Assembly: GCA_002839185.1 (NCBI GenBank)
Contig: PGXO01000001.1
Coordinates: 1 to 64,000, forward strand
DNA length: 64,000 nt
Source of the DNA: Synergistetes bacterium HGW-Synergistetes-1
GTDB taxonomy: Bacteria > Synergistota > Synergistia > Synergistales > Synergistaceae
Direction: 5' to 3'
This document shows positions 1 to 7,559 of this stretch, one piece after another. Both the position numbers and the translations under genes were made by a program. Each line of letters opens with the position of its first letter. The first letter of the stretch is position 1. Below the pieces are notes generated by a model, which searched no databases, had not been told where the DNA came from, and saw only the letters and a list, made by a program, of their open reading frames with translations.

Positions 1-2
1 AC

Positions 3-37
3 AAAAAAGCTCCGTGCATAAGCACGGGGTTTTTTTG
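3..37. terminator. Intrinsic terminator, probably bidirectional
   Basis: A stem CCGTGC / GCACGG (12-17 / 22-27, loop ATAA) is flanked by an A-run on the left and a T-run on the right, so it could end transcription from either side. It probably closes the gene to the left of the window. Confidence 0.85.
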
Positions 38-39
38 TT

Positions 40-282
40 GGGAAGCTGCCGTAAGAACACCGGCGCGAAGTGCGACATAAACATGTCGCGGAAAGCGGTG
101 GCTTAGGGAATGGGAATTGCGGCCAGTGTCATGCCGCGGGGAATTCGCGGACTTCGTCCTCTGGTGAATATGCGACATAAAGCGTCGCGGTGAATGAGAC
201 ACTAATGCTGCATCTCCGTCATCCAGGATCTATAGGTTTTGGTTTTAACAATTGCTTCCCAACCGCTTCCCAATTGCTTCCC
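40..282. repeat. Hairpin-rich intergenic repeat element with an 11-bp unit array
   Basis: Three tandem 11-bp units lie at 250-260, 261-271 and 272-282. Read on the minus strand they are GGGAAGCAATT, GGGAAGCGGTT and GGGAAGCAATT. They match in spacing and core (AAGC then two purines then TT) the units of the element at 33837-34261. A possible single left-end unit, GGGAAGCTGCC, lies at 40-50 and is followed by GTAAGAACACCGG, which resembles the left inner junction of the other element. Inside are two related hairpins: GCGACAT / ATGTCGC at 72-89 and GCGAC / GTCGC at 172-188. I read it as a degraded or variant copy of the same family; the left boundary is uncertain. Confidence 0.55.
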
Positions 283-442
283 GCGGCTCACTTTTAGCCG
301 CACTTCGCCGGCGGACCTTCTTTTCGCTGTCCGCGGGAATTATCCCCCTATAGTCTGTTATTGAGTGATAAACAATGCTAAAATGTAATACTGTGAGCGG
401 TCAGGTTATAAATATCACGTCGTGATGGCAGGTGAGAAGCGA
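283..442. other. Intergenic hairpins upstream of pilC
   Basis: No gene is visible. Two more hairpins follow the 11-bp array: GCGGCT / AGCCGC at 284-302 and GCGGAC / GTCCGC near 312-336. A -10-like TAAAAT occurs at 379-384 but no convincing -35 is placed to match it. AGGTGA at 430-435 is the ribosome binding site for pilC. Confidence 0.45.
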
Positions 443-1684
443 ATGAATTATCAATATTGGGCCAAGGCTGCCAACGGTAAGACTGTCAGGGGCAGAAGAG
501 CCGCAGATAATGAAAGTGAGCTTCTCGAGTGGATAAGGGACAAAGGCTGGATACCTATCAATGTTGTCAGGACGTATGAAACTGTTGCGAGGATCGGGGA
601 TTCGTTTGGAAAGAATATCGACTGGAAAGAAGTATTTGACTTTTCTCCCAGAGTAAAGCTCAGGGATAAGGCTATTTTCATAAGACAGCTTTCTACGATG
701 ATAGCGGCCGGCGTGCCTATAGGCGGAGCACTGCAGATATTGATCGAACAGACAAACCAAAAGAGGCTGAAAAAGATAATCCAAAAAATTTACGCAAGGG
801 TAAGTTCAGGATCTACTTTGAGCTCTGCGATAGCTGAACATCCTAAATTTTTTGACGTACTTATCTCATCGCTTATCAGGTCAGGAGAAGAGTCAGGTAC
901 CCTGGACAGTACATTGGCACAGTTGGCAAACTTCATTGAAGACCAGGAAGTCCTTAAGAAAAAAATCATATCTGCAATGACTTACCCTGCTGTTGTAATA
1001 ACCATAGCCGTCTTTGTCCTTGGTATTATGGTAGTTGTCGTTATTCCGCAGTTTCAGAAAGCATTTTCAAGCATGAATGTTGAACTCCCCAGACTGACCA
1101 GAATGATATTTGAATTTGGAACATGGGCACAGAGCTATTGGTACTATGCCATTGCAGTCATTGGACTGATAATTTTACTGCTCAATTTTTTAAGAAAAGT
1201 CCCCGGATTGAGGATATATATCGACACAGGGATACTTAAAGTGCCAGTCTTTGGAGACATTCTTTACAAGGCGGCGCTGTCCAGATCATTCAGGACTATG
1301 TCAGCTTTGCTCAGGTCAGGCGTTCCTATTCTGAAAGCACTTGAAATGGCAGGGGAAGTTGCATCCAACAGCAAGATAAACAACAACTTTTTGCTGATGA
1401 GGGATGCTGCTGCTATGGGAGCTCCGATGAACATTGTTATTAAGGAAAGAAAACTTTTTCCTCCTATGATCGCTCATATGATCGCAGTCGGAGAAGAAAC
1501 AGGACGTACAGATGAAATGCTCCAGAAGATATCTGACTGGTATGACAACGAACTGTCAGAGAAGATAAAGCGCCTCAGTTCTGTCCTTGAGCCAATCATG
1601 GTCGTCCTTGTGGGTATAATCGTGGGATTTATGGTCCTGGCAATATTTCTGCCGATAATATCTGCAATACAGCAGTTTATGTAA
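443..1684 (+). CDS. pilC: Type IV pilus inner-membrane platform protein PilC
   Basis: Polytopic inner-membrane platform protein of the PilC/GspF family; it couples the cytoplasmic ATPases PilB and PilT to insertion and removal of pilin subunits. The 413-residue protein has two T2SSF repeats (about residues 65-190 and 270-395), with hydrophobic segments near 176-200, 231-250 and 381-406. Its start (MNYQYWAKAANGK) fits the family's short aromatic lead-in before a Gly-Lys. ATG 443 is preferred over in-frame GTG 422 and ATG 425 because AGGTGA at 430-435 lies 7 nt before it. It stands apart from pilM-pilT: the pilin gene with its own leader and terminator lies between. An upstream ATPase gene is not next to it; pilB and pilT are 6-9 kb downstream. 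Confidence 0.93.
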   Translation: MNYQYWAKAANGKTVRGRRAADNESELLEWIRDKGWIPINVVRTYETVARIGDSFGKNIDWKEVFDFSPRVKLRDKAIFIRQLSTMIAAGVPIGGALQILIEQTNQKRLKKIIQKIYARVSSGSTLSSAIAEHPKFFDVLISSLIRSGEESGTLDSTLAQLANFIEDQEVLKKKIISAMTYPAVVITIAVFVLGIMVVVVIPQFQKAFSSMNVELPRLTRMIFEFGTWAQSYWYYAIAVIGLIILLLNFLRKVPGLRIYIDTGILKVPVFGDILYKAALSRSFRTMSALLRSGVPILKALEMAGEVASNSKINNNFLLMRDAAAMGAPMNIVIKERKLFPPMIAHMIAVGEETGRTDEMLQKISDWYDNELSEKIKRLSSVLEPIMVVLVGIIVGFMVLAIFLPIISAIQQFM

Positions 1685-1721
1685 GAAAAGAAAAACATAG
1701 AAAGGTTGATCAGTTCATAAA

Positions 1722-1799
1722 ATTACGAGATAACAACTCGTTGTCTCGTAATCCGGAGCAAAATACGATCAGCAAATATTGCCAATATAATACTCCGGA
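1722..1799 (+). other. Nested hairpins after pilC
   Basis: ATTACGAGA (1722-1730) pairs perfectly with TCTCGTAAT (1744-1752), and TCCGGAG (1752-1758) pairs with CTCCGGA (1793-1799). Neither is followed by a T-run, so they may be mRNA-end structures rather than classical terminators. Confidence 0.4.
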
Positions 1800-1921
1800 A
1801 AATAGAATAACCAAATTGAAACACCAAATTGAAGTAATTATTCAATATGGCCATTTAGTCTTGACAAACTTTACTCAAGGTGAAAAAATACAGAGTCAGT
1901 ATAGAAATTATTAGTGTGTAA

Positions 1922-1951
1922 CTCAAAGTTTTAGTTTGAGACCTTATTTTT
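1922..1951 (+). terminator. Weak intrinsic terminator upstream of the pilin gene
   Basis: CTCAAA (1922-1927) and TTTGAG (1935-1940) form a 6-bp stem followed by ACCTTATTTTT. It would insulate the pilin gene from pilC transcription. A TTGACA at 1861-1866 has no good -10 at the expected spacing. Confidence 0.45.
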
Positions 1952-1984
1952 CTGTTGCTTTTCATTTTTTATCGTCTTTCTATT

Positions 1985-2147
1985 ATTGTAAAATTAAATA
2001 TTAAAGGGGGAATTGAAAGAAACATCCTTTCAATAAACTTTAAAGGGGAACCGGGGGCGCCCGGTTCGGTAGGGTGGGGCAAGCGCAAATTGTTTGTGGA
2101 TGAAATATAGAGTAATACGAATATGGATGAGAAGAGGAGATATTAAC
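1985..2147 (+). promoter_or_regulatory. Structured 5' leader of the major pilin gene
   Basis: An AT-rich stretch ending in TAAAAT near 1988-1993 is a possible -10. Downstream are two perfect 8-bp hairpins: ATTGAAAG / CTTTCAAT (2012-2034) and GAACCGGG / CCCGGTTC (2048-2067). Each is preceded by TTAAAGGGG. The leader then runs about 80 nt to AGGAG (2135-2139), which fixes the TTG start at 2148. I compared it with c-di-GMP riboswitch motifs and found no match. Stable 5' hairpins could protect an abundant pilin mRNA, but that is inference. Confidence 0.45.
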
Positions 2148-2597
2148 TTGAAGAAAATGCTTAAGAGAAAATCAAAAGGTTTCACACTGGTAGAACTTCT
2201 GATCGTAGTTATCATCATTGGTATCCTTGCCGGAATGATGATGCTTTCAACAGGCAGCGCAACAGCCAAAGCAGAAGCAGCAAAAATAGTTGCGAACATG
2301 CGCAACATGAAGTCAGCTGCAGTAATGGTATACGCAGACTCAAACGAATGGCCAACAGCGATAGCCAGCTTGGATGAATATATTGACCAGAAACTCGAAG
2401 GCACAAATTATACACTTGAACCGGATGGAGCTTATATAAAATTTGATGTTTCAAAAGTTGATGATAAAGTTCAAGAGAGTCTAGGTAAGCTTGCAAGTAC
2501 AGGAGTTGCTCTCTATACTTCAGCTAAAAGTGGTGATATAACTTCTAGCGACATTTACAAAGATGGAGATACAGGAATTTATATGCCAGTGAAATAA
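2148..2597 (+). CDS. pilA: Major type IV prepilin
   Basis: Prepilin of 149 residues. The leader is short and basic, and the prepilin peptidase site Gly-Phe-Thr-Leu-Val-Glu (GFTLVELL) follows about 11 residues in, so cleavage would be between Gly and Phe. A long hydrophobic helix follows (LLIVVIIIGILAGMMML), which is the polymerisation core. The conserved Glu5 of the mature protein is present. The remaining ~110 residues form the globular head; I see no Cys pair there. Start: TTG 2148 has AGGAG 8 nt upstream; ATG 2094 would add an 18-residue non-leader extension and ATG 2157 is too far from the ribosome binding site. Own leader and strong terminator imply monocistronic, high expression; calling it the major pilin is inferred from this. 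Confidence 0.85.
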   Translation: MKKMLKRKSKGFTLVELLIVVIIIGILAGMMMLSTGSATAKAEAAKIVANMRNMKSAAVMVYADSNEWPTAIASLDEYIDQKLEGTNYTLEPDGAYIKFDVSKVDDKVQESLGKLASTGVALYTSAKSGDITSSDIYKDGDTGIYMPVK

Positions 2598-2618
2598 CCA
2601 GAGTCTGTAAATAAAATT

Positions 2619-2666
2619 AAAAGGGTCTGTGTAGAATCATACGATTCCACGCAGACCCTTTTTTAT
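2619..2666 (+). terminator. Strong intrinsic terminator after the pilin gene
   Basis: A long stem of about 18 bp (AAGGGTCTGTGTAGAATC against GATTCCACGCAGACCCTT, with a few wobble or mismatched pairs) is followed by TTTTTT. It ends the pilin transcript. Confidence 0.92.
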
Positions 2667-2865
2667 GTTGAAATCACTAGTTATCTATGATATTTCAACT
2701 GTTAATATATACTAAAACTCAGCTATTAATTTAAAACTGAAACTACTTTGATTGAAATAAGTTTTTCTCCACTTACACAACTCAAACATTTCATACTTTT
2801 TACATATACATCAGCATACAAGAATCAAATCAATAAAAAATAAATTGAAAATACTTCAAAAATCA

Positions 2866-2895
2866 TTGTTATAATCTAATATTCTGGGTTATAAT
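2866..2895 (+). promoter_or_regulatory. Candidate sigma-70 promoter for the pilM operon
   Basis: TTGTTA (2866-2871), an 18-nt spacer and TATAAT (2890-2895). An alternative pair is TTGAAA (2845-2850) with TATAAT (2870-2875) at 19 nt. The surrounding ~300 bases (2667-2969) are AT-rich and hold no convincing gene. Confidence 0.5.
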
Positions 2896-2969
2896 GGCAA
2901 TGGAAATCTTGCCCTTTTGTTTTCCTCTGGTTATTTATTTAATTTTTATTTATCGAAAAGGGGAAATAT

Positions 2970-3929
2970 ATGGCTTTATTCGGGCTAAAAAGACAAAAGA
3001 AAAAACGAGCCGGGCTATTTATCGACAGGGGATACTTCAGGTATCTTACTGTTGTTGGTTTGCCGGGCAGTTATATTGTGACTGATGCCGTTTCCGGGGA
3101 GATATCCGAAGAAGTGACACAGGGTGGAGACCCTTTTACAAATAATGGCATGTATCTTTATCAGGTAATGAACGAGATCCTGCACAATGTAGGAAGTATA
3201 GATGTTCCTGTGCGCCTCTCGCTCCCAACGACTGATTCGCTTCTCAGGGTAGTAAATTTTCCTAACATGTCCTTGTACGAAGCAAAACTGGCTTTCAGGT
3301 ATGAATTCGAAAATTATTTTCCATTTCCGATCGAAGAAGGAGTTTATGATCTGGGAGAGATACTCTACCCTCTTCAAAACGGTTCAGAAGAATCGAGATA
3401 TCTGGTTGCTGCGACGAGAAAGACTCTGATAGAAAACATAACCAAGGCTGCCAAAGCTAACGGGATCGAGATCACTGCCATAGAACCGGCACAGATAGCA
3501 CTTGAAAGGGCTGTTGCCCCTTTGACCCCGGTCTCTGACGCTTCTGTTTACATATACGCAGGCAAGACAAGGTCTGTCCTTATTTTCTCGTGGAAGGGCA
3601 ACGGTATTTTTTATCGTACGATGTCCATCGGCTTTACGGGGATATCTTTTGTAAATGAATCTTTTAACGAACAATTGAACGCTGAATATAACGCATTTGC
3701 AAGGGAGGTCCATTCCTCGCTGCAGTTTGCTCTCTCTCAGATGAGAGGTTTCAAGCCGGATATGTTCTTCATTTTTGGCCCCGGAGCGACCCAGGACCTT
3801 TGTGAATTTTTAAAGGAATCCCTTTCGATTACTGAAATTATGCTGTCTGATCCGATCTCTCTGCATGGACTTGATTTTGACAGTACTGCGGGTTCATGGG
3901 ATATCCCCATAGGCTTGGCGCTGAGGTAA
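2970..3929 (+). CDS. pilM: Type IV pilus alignment protein PilM
   Basis: Cytoplasmic actin-like ATPase-fold protein that caps the PilN/PilO inner-membrane alignment complex. The 319-residue product has a basic start, then GLFIDRGYFRYL, a divergent first phosphate strand of the actin fold, and no membrane segment. It heads pilM-pilN-pilO-pilP-pilQ, the order used throughout type IV pilus systems, which is the main support for the assignment because sequence in this family is poorly conserved. AAGGGGA 7 nt upstream selects ATG 2970. The gene ends 5 nt before pilN. Confidence 0.82.
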   Translation: MALFGLKRQKKKRAGLFIDRGYFRYLTVVGLPGSYIVTDAVSGEISEEVTQGGDPFTNNGMYLYQVMNEILHNVGSIDVPVRLSLPTTDSLLRVVNFPNMSLYEAKLAFRYEFENYFPFPIEEGVYDLGEILYPLQNGSEESRYLVAATRKTLIENITKAAKANGIEITAIEPAQIALERAVAPLTPVSDASVYIYAGKTRSVLIFSWKGNGIFYRTMSIGFTGISFVNESFNEQLNAEYNAFAREVHSSLQFALSQMRGFKPDMFFIFGPGATQDLCEFLKESLSITEIMLSDPISLHGLDFDSTAGSWDIPIGLALR

Positions 3930-3934
3930 TCTGT

Positions 3935-4555
3935 ATGGTCGTTAAACTTGATCTTAGGCTTCCGGGAAAAGAGACCAGAGAAGAGCGCGAATCGGGTTAC
4001 AAGCATTTGCTGCTCTTTACTTCTGTATTTCTTTTTGCTATCGCTGGCACTCTTGTTTTCATAATAGGCGGGTGGCAGCTTTATTCTTTAAGGAGCCAGA
4101 GACTTGTATTAAAGGAGGACGCTCGCTCAAACAGTCAGAAGATCGCCATCATGGATAAGGAACTTGCAAGAATTACCGGTGATATGTCCATACTTGAGTC
4201 AAAACTTGACTACATGCTCTCTGACATTCCTTCGGTAGAGCTTTTGACAGTGATTGCAAAGATGCTGCCTGAGGGCATAACCATAGAAGCTCTTTCCATG
4301 ACGTCCGGAAGACTTAGTCTTTCCGGAATAGGAAGGAACGAGGAAGAGATCCTGCAGTTTGCCAATAATCTCCATCTGACGCCGTTTGCAAATATTGTAA
4401 GTGTACCCGTGATCTCACCGGGAAGCAGAAATGGTGTGAACATGAGGACCTTTAAGCTTGAGTGTACATTGTTCCCTCTCGATCAGATAATTCAGAGGAG
4501 CGATGTGAAAGAGCTTAAGCAGCAAAAAGCCGTCTCTGAGGATGCAGTATTATGA
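3935..4555 (+). CDS. pilN: Type IV pilus alignment protein PilN
   Basis: Bitopic inner-membrane protein of 206 residues. The cytoplasmic N-terminus starts MVVKLDLRLPGK, equivalent to the PilM-binding INLLP-type motif of the family. One membrane helix at about residues 25-50 is followed by a coiled coil (about 55-95) and a small ferredoxin-like periplasmic domain. ATG 3935 is chosen because GAGG (3923-3926) precedes it inside the end of pilM; longer in-frame starts lack a binding site. Its stop overlaps the start of pilO (ATGA), implying coupled translation of the PilN-PilO heterodimer. Confidence 0.82.
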   Translation: MVVKLDLRLPGKETREERESGYKHLLLFTSVFLFAIAGTLVFIIGGWQLYSLRSQRLVLKEDARSNSQKIAIMDKELARITGDMSILESKLDYMLSDIPSVELLTVIAKMLPEGITIEALSMTSGRLSLSGIGRNEEEILQFANNLHLTPFANIVSVPVISPGSRNGVNMRTFKLECTLFPLDQIIQRSDVKELKQQKAVSEDAVL

Positions 4556-5094
4556 CAAGGGTAGATTTTGAAGAGCTGACTAAGAAACAGATAGCACTGG
4601 CTTTTCTGTTAGTTATTCTGATAATCTCTGTCCAGATTCTGTTTATAAGACATATCAGAAATGTGCGGAGCGAGATAGATGCTGCTGCTCGGGAAAATCA
4701 GCTTACGGAGAGGATATTCAGGGCCAAAACAGATGCCGTATCAAGATACAAGGCCGGGTTCAACATTGACAACGCTTCAGCGCCTGCAGAGGTAGAATCT
4801 GCGACCAGATTCTATTCGATTCTGATAAATGTACTTTCAACGACCGGTTTTGAGGATGCTTCTGTAATAAAAGTGGCAGAGAGCAAGGACAGTGTCAGCT
4901 TTAAAGTAAGCGGGGAAGCAGGCTATTTTTCACTGCTCGAGCTGCTTTCTTCGTTCAGGCAAAGCTCCCACCTTATTAGGATATTAAATCTTGAGCTGGC
5001 AGGCCAGACAGATGGTTATGTCGGTTATTCATTTGCGGTAGAATGCAAAATATCTGTACCGGAACCGTTAAAGACAGAGAAGAAGAATAACTGA
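4552..5094 (+). CDS. pilO: Type IV pilus alignment protein PilO
   Basis: A 180-residue bitopic inner-membrane protein with the same architecture as PilN: short cytoplasmic tail, membrane helix at about 14-34 (rich in Leu/Ile), coiled coil to about residue 65, then a periplasmic alpha/beta domain. In characterised systems PilN and PilO form a dimer that bridges PilM in the cytoplasm to PilP in the periplasm. The call depends on size, topology and position between pilN and the pilP-like gene; the sequence alone is weakly conserved. Confidence 0.75.
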   Translation: MTRVDFEELTKKQIALAFLLVILIISVQILFIRHIRNVRSEIDAAARENQLTERIFRAKTDAVSRYKAGFNIDNASAPAEVESATRFYSILINVLSTTGFEDASVIKVAESKDSVSFKVSGEAGYFSLLELLSSFRQSSHLIRILNLELAGQTDGYVGYSFAVECKISVPEPLKTEKKNN

Positions 5095-5107
5095 AGAGGC
5101 TAAATGG

Positions 5108-5689
5108 ATGAATCTTTCTGAGCTGAGGGCAAAACTGAACAGATCCAATTTGCTGTCAAATTTAAAGGCTCCTGTCTCTCCGGAAGAGAAGAAGGAACTG
5201 ATATATTTTCTTTTGCTTTTCTTCCTCTTTACTGGAGCTGCAGTGACTAGTGTAGTAAACTTTTGGTGGCTGAACACTTCCAAAGATGAAGTTAATGCCA
5301 TGCCTGTACCACAAATGCCGGCAGGCAGTGAAATCAACACAAGGCTCAGTGAATTTACCAGAAAGTACGACGTATTCATGAGATACCGTAATGAGAGCAG
5401 ACAACTGGTGGAATTAGCCGAGACGGTAGGCAGGTATCCTGTGGCATTACTGTCCAAGCCGATAGCTCAGGAGTTCTCTGTTCCTGACTTCGCACCGCAA
5501 ATACAGATAAAGGCCCTGGTAGTCATGGGAAACGGAGGAGTTGCAACCCTTGACATCGAAAATGAAACACCTGGAATGTTGGTAAGACCGGGCACTGTTT
5601 TTGGCGGAGGAAAGGGTAAAATAACAGCAATAGATACTAAAGGGGTGAGTTGGACATGGTCAAACAAAAAATACCGCACAGATCTATGA
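5108..5689 (+). CDS. pilP: PilP-like type IV pilus periplasmic protein
   Basis: Product of 193 residues with one membrane helix (about residues 34-58, IYFLLLFFLFTGAAV) and a periplasmic C-terminal beta domain ending in GTVFGGGKGKITAIDTKGV, the pattern of PilP/GspC homology-region domains that dock on the secretin. Canonical PilP is a lipoprotein; here a membrane anchor replaces the lipobox, so it is topologically closer to GspC. GAAGAGG (5093-5099) supports ATG 5108. Its 3' end overlaps the start of pilQ by 34 nt. Confidence 0.68.
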   Translation: MNLSELRAKLNRSNLLSNLKAPVSPEEKKELIYFLLLFFLFTGAAVTSVVNFWWLNTSKDEVNAMPVPQMPAGSEINTRLSEFTRKYDVFMRYRNESRQLVELAETVGRYPVALLSKPIAQEFSVPDFAPQIQIKALVVMGNGGVATLDIENETPGMLVRPGTVFGGGKGKITAIDTKGVSWTWSNKKYRTDL

Positions 5690-7506
5690 TCAATTTATTC
5701 ATGACGCTCACTATCATTGTGTCAACGGCTTTATACATGACAGTTTGTTCTGTATGTCCTGCGTATGCTGTGACGACTACTGCAAAGACAGGTGAGCTCA
5801 CCTCTGTCATCGAAGGCATGAAGGTCAGACAGGTAGGCAGCAGCCAGGTAATGCTGGAACTCAGGGGTACTTCGGTGAGCCTGCCGGTGTCTGGAGCTGC
5901 TACCGGCAGCGCAATAACACTGATATGGAAAGGTATTCGTTTTCCCAGAAATACAGACAAGAAGGACTGGTGGGACGAATACGGCTGGGATATCCTCAGG
6001 TTAAAAGAGAAAGAGAGTGAAGAGTGGCATCAGGAGTATGAATACAACCTTGTGCAGAGGATCAGCGTAATTTCCAACGATCAACAGGGACTTACAATGG
6101 AAGTCATCGGTGAAAAACCGCTCGTCCTTAAAAAAATCAGCGGTATGTCAGGGTCAGACAGGATCACACTTACTCTGGAAACAGTTAATGACATTGTGCC
6201 GTCGACACCTCCAAAACCCCGTGCCACTGTTCAGGGAGATCCCCTAGGTATGTACACACCTGTGACACTCGAGCTGAGGGACATATCAGTCAGGGAGGTT
6301 TTCAGGATGCTTGCAGATCTTCGCAACCTTAATTTAGTGATAGACAGCTCGGTGCCTGACAATTTGATGACTTTTTCATTCAAGAATGCCAAATTCAGTG
6401 AAGTATTTGCATACATGCTCAGGATGAATGATCTCACTTATGCACTTATGGGAAATACTCTGGTCGTAGGAACAGCGGAGAGCATCGGAAAGACCCTGGG
6501 CAAAAACATTACTAAGGAATATAAGGTTGCTTACGGAGATATTAAAAAAATGCCAGCGATAATAATGAGCCTGGTAACGCTCCCCAAACCTCCGGTAGTT
6601 GATGAGCGCCTGAGAGCGCTCTATGTTACCGGAACAGCAGAACAGCACATTGAAGTTGAATCGTTGATGAACAGGATAGATCACCCTGGAAAACAGATAA
6701 TGCTTGAAGCGAGGCTCATTGAAATTACCGATGGCGCACAGCAGGAGATAGAGACGCTTATATCCTCTGTTTATAACGGCTGGCTTTTCACATACGGTGC
6801 TCAGGGGCTGACTTCAGAGTACACATACGCTAATGGTCTTATTAAACCAAACGTTAACCCTACAGGAACAACTACGACGGGAGGACTTCCGATCGTTGGC
6901 TCTGACTCAACGATGCCGGTAAATATTATTGATCCTACGATGAAAATGCTGGATGCGGGGTTAAGAGCCATGGAATCGGACAACAAAGGAAAGATACTTG
7001 CCAATCCTTCTGTGGTAGCACTTGACGGACAGAAAGCTACGATAAAGCTTACTCATAATTATCTATACCAGTCAGGGCTGGACGAAAGCGGCAATCCTGA
7101 GTTTACTGAGCAGCAAACTGGTCCAACCCTGGATATTACTCCTACGATCGGAAGAGACGGTTTTGTAACGCTGAAACTGAAGATATCGACAGGAGAGATA
7201 GTACAGTTCAGAGACAGCGGTATCTCAGAAGTGCCTGAAACTACAAAACGCGAAGTTGACACTCAGATAAGAGTCAGAGACGGAGAGCTTTTTGTGATCG
7301 GAGGACTATACCAGGAGAACAAAACAAAAGGCGTGACAAGAGTGCCGATCCTTAGTTATATCCCACTGATAGGCGAACTGTTCAAGAGCAAGACGGACAA
7401 ACACTCCAAGTCTGAAATGGCTTTTATCGTAATGCCGCATATATTGGATGTACCGACAGGAGCAGCTGAGATCTTCGACATGCCCGGTAAAAGCTTAATA
7501 CAGTAA
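5656..7506 (+). CDS. pilQ: Type IV pilus outer-membrane secretin PilQ
   Basis: Secretin that forms the outer-membrane pore for the pilus; its presence shows a diderm envelope. The 616-residue protein has a signal peptide (about 1-38, ending CPAYA), an N-terminal region resembling AMIN-type domains, an STN-type domain from about residue 200 (TLELRDISVREVFRML), an N1/NolW domain (about 285-345) and the secretin core at about 430-610. The core carries the signature DGELFVIGGLYQ then VPILSYIPLIGELF. ATG 5656 is chosen because AGGGGTGAG (5641-5649) gives workable spacing; TTG 5650 would abut the binding site. Confidence 0.93.
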   Translation: MVKQKIPHRSMINLFMTLTIIVSTALYMTVCSVCPAYAVTTTAKTGELTSVIEGMKVRQVGSSQVMLELRGTSVSLPVSGAATGSAITLIWKGIRFPRNTDKKDWWDEYGWDILRLKEKESEEWHQEYEYNLVQRISVISNDQQGLTMEVIGEKPLVLKKISGMSGSDRITLTLETVNDIVPSTPPKPRATVQGDPLGMYTPVTLELRDISVREVFRMLADLRNLNLVIDSSVPDNLMTFSFKNAKFSEVFAYMLRMNDLTYALMGNTLVVGTAESIGKTLGKNITKEYKVAYGDIKKMPAIIMSLVTLPKPPVVDERLRALYVTGTAEQHIEVESLMNRIDHPGKQIMLEARLIEITDGAQQEIETLISSVYNGWLFTYGAQGLTSEYTYANGLIKPNVNPTGTTTTGGLPIVGSDSTMPVNIIDPTMKMLDAGLRAMESDNKGKILANPSVVALDGQKATIKLTHNYLYQSGLDESGNPEFTEQQTGPTLDITPTIGRDGFVTLKLKISTGEIVQFRDSGISEVPETTKREVDTQIRVRDGELFVIGGLYQENKTKGVTRVPILSYIPLIGELFKSKTDKHSKSEMAFIVMPHILDVPTGAAEIFDMPGKSLIQ

Positions 7507-7559
7507 ACATAAGTTACAGTGAATAAAAACACATATCTCTTTCGGGATGGGGGAGAGTC

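Noticed and set aside
1900-2147. c-di-GMP riboswitch before the pilin gene
   Set aside because: The leader is structured but lacks the conserved GEMM core and tetraloop receptor pair.
2894-3085. 63-codon open frame overlapping the pilM start
   Set aside because: No ribosome binding site or family resemblance; it overlaps pilM in another frame and has the look of chance.
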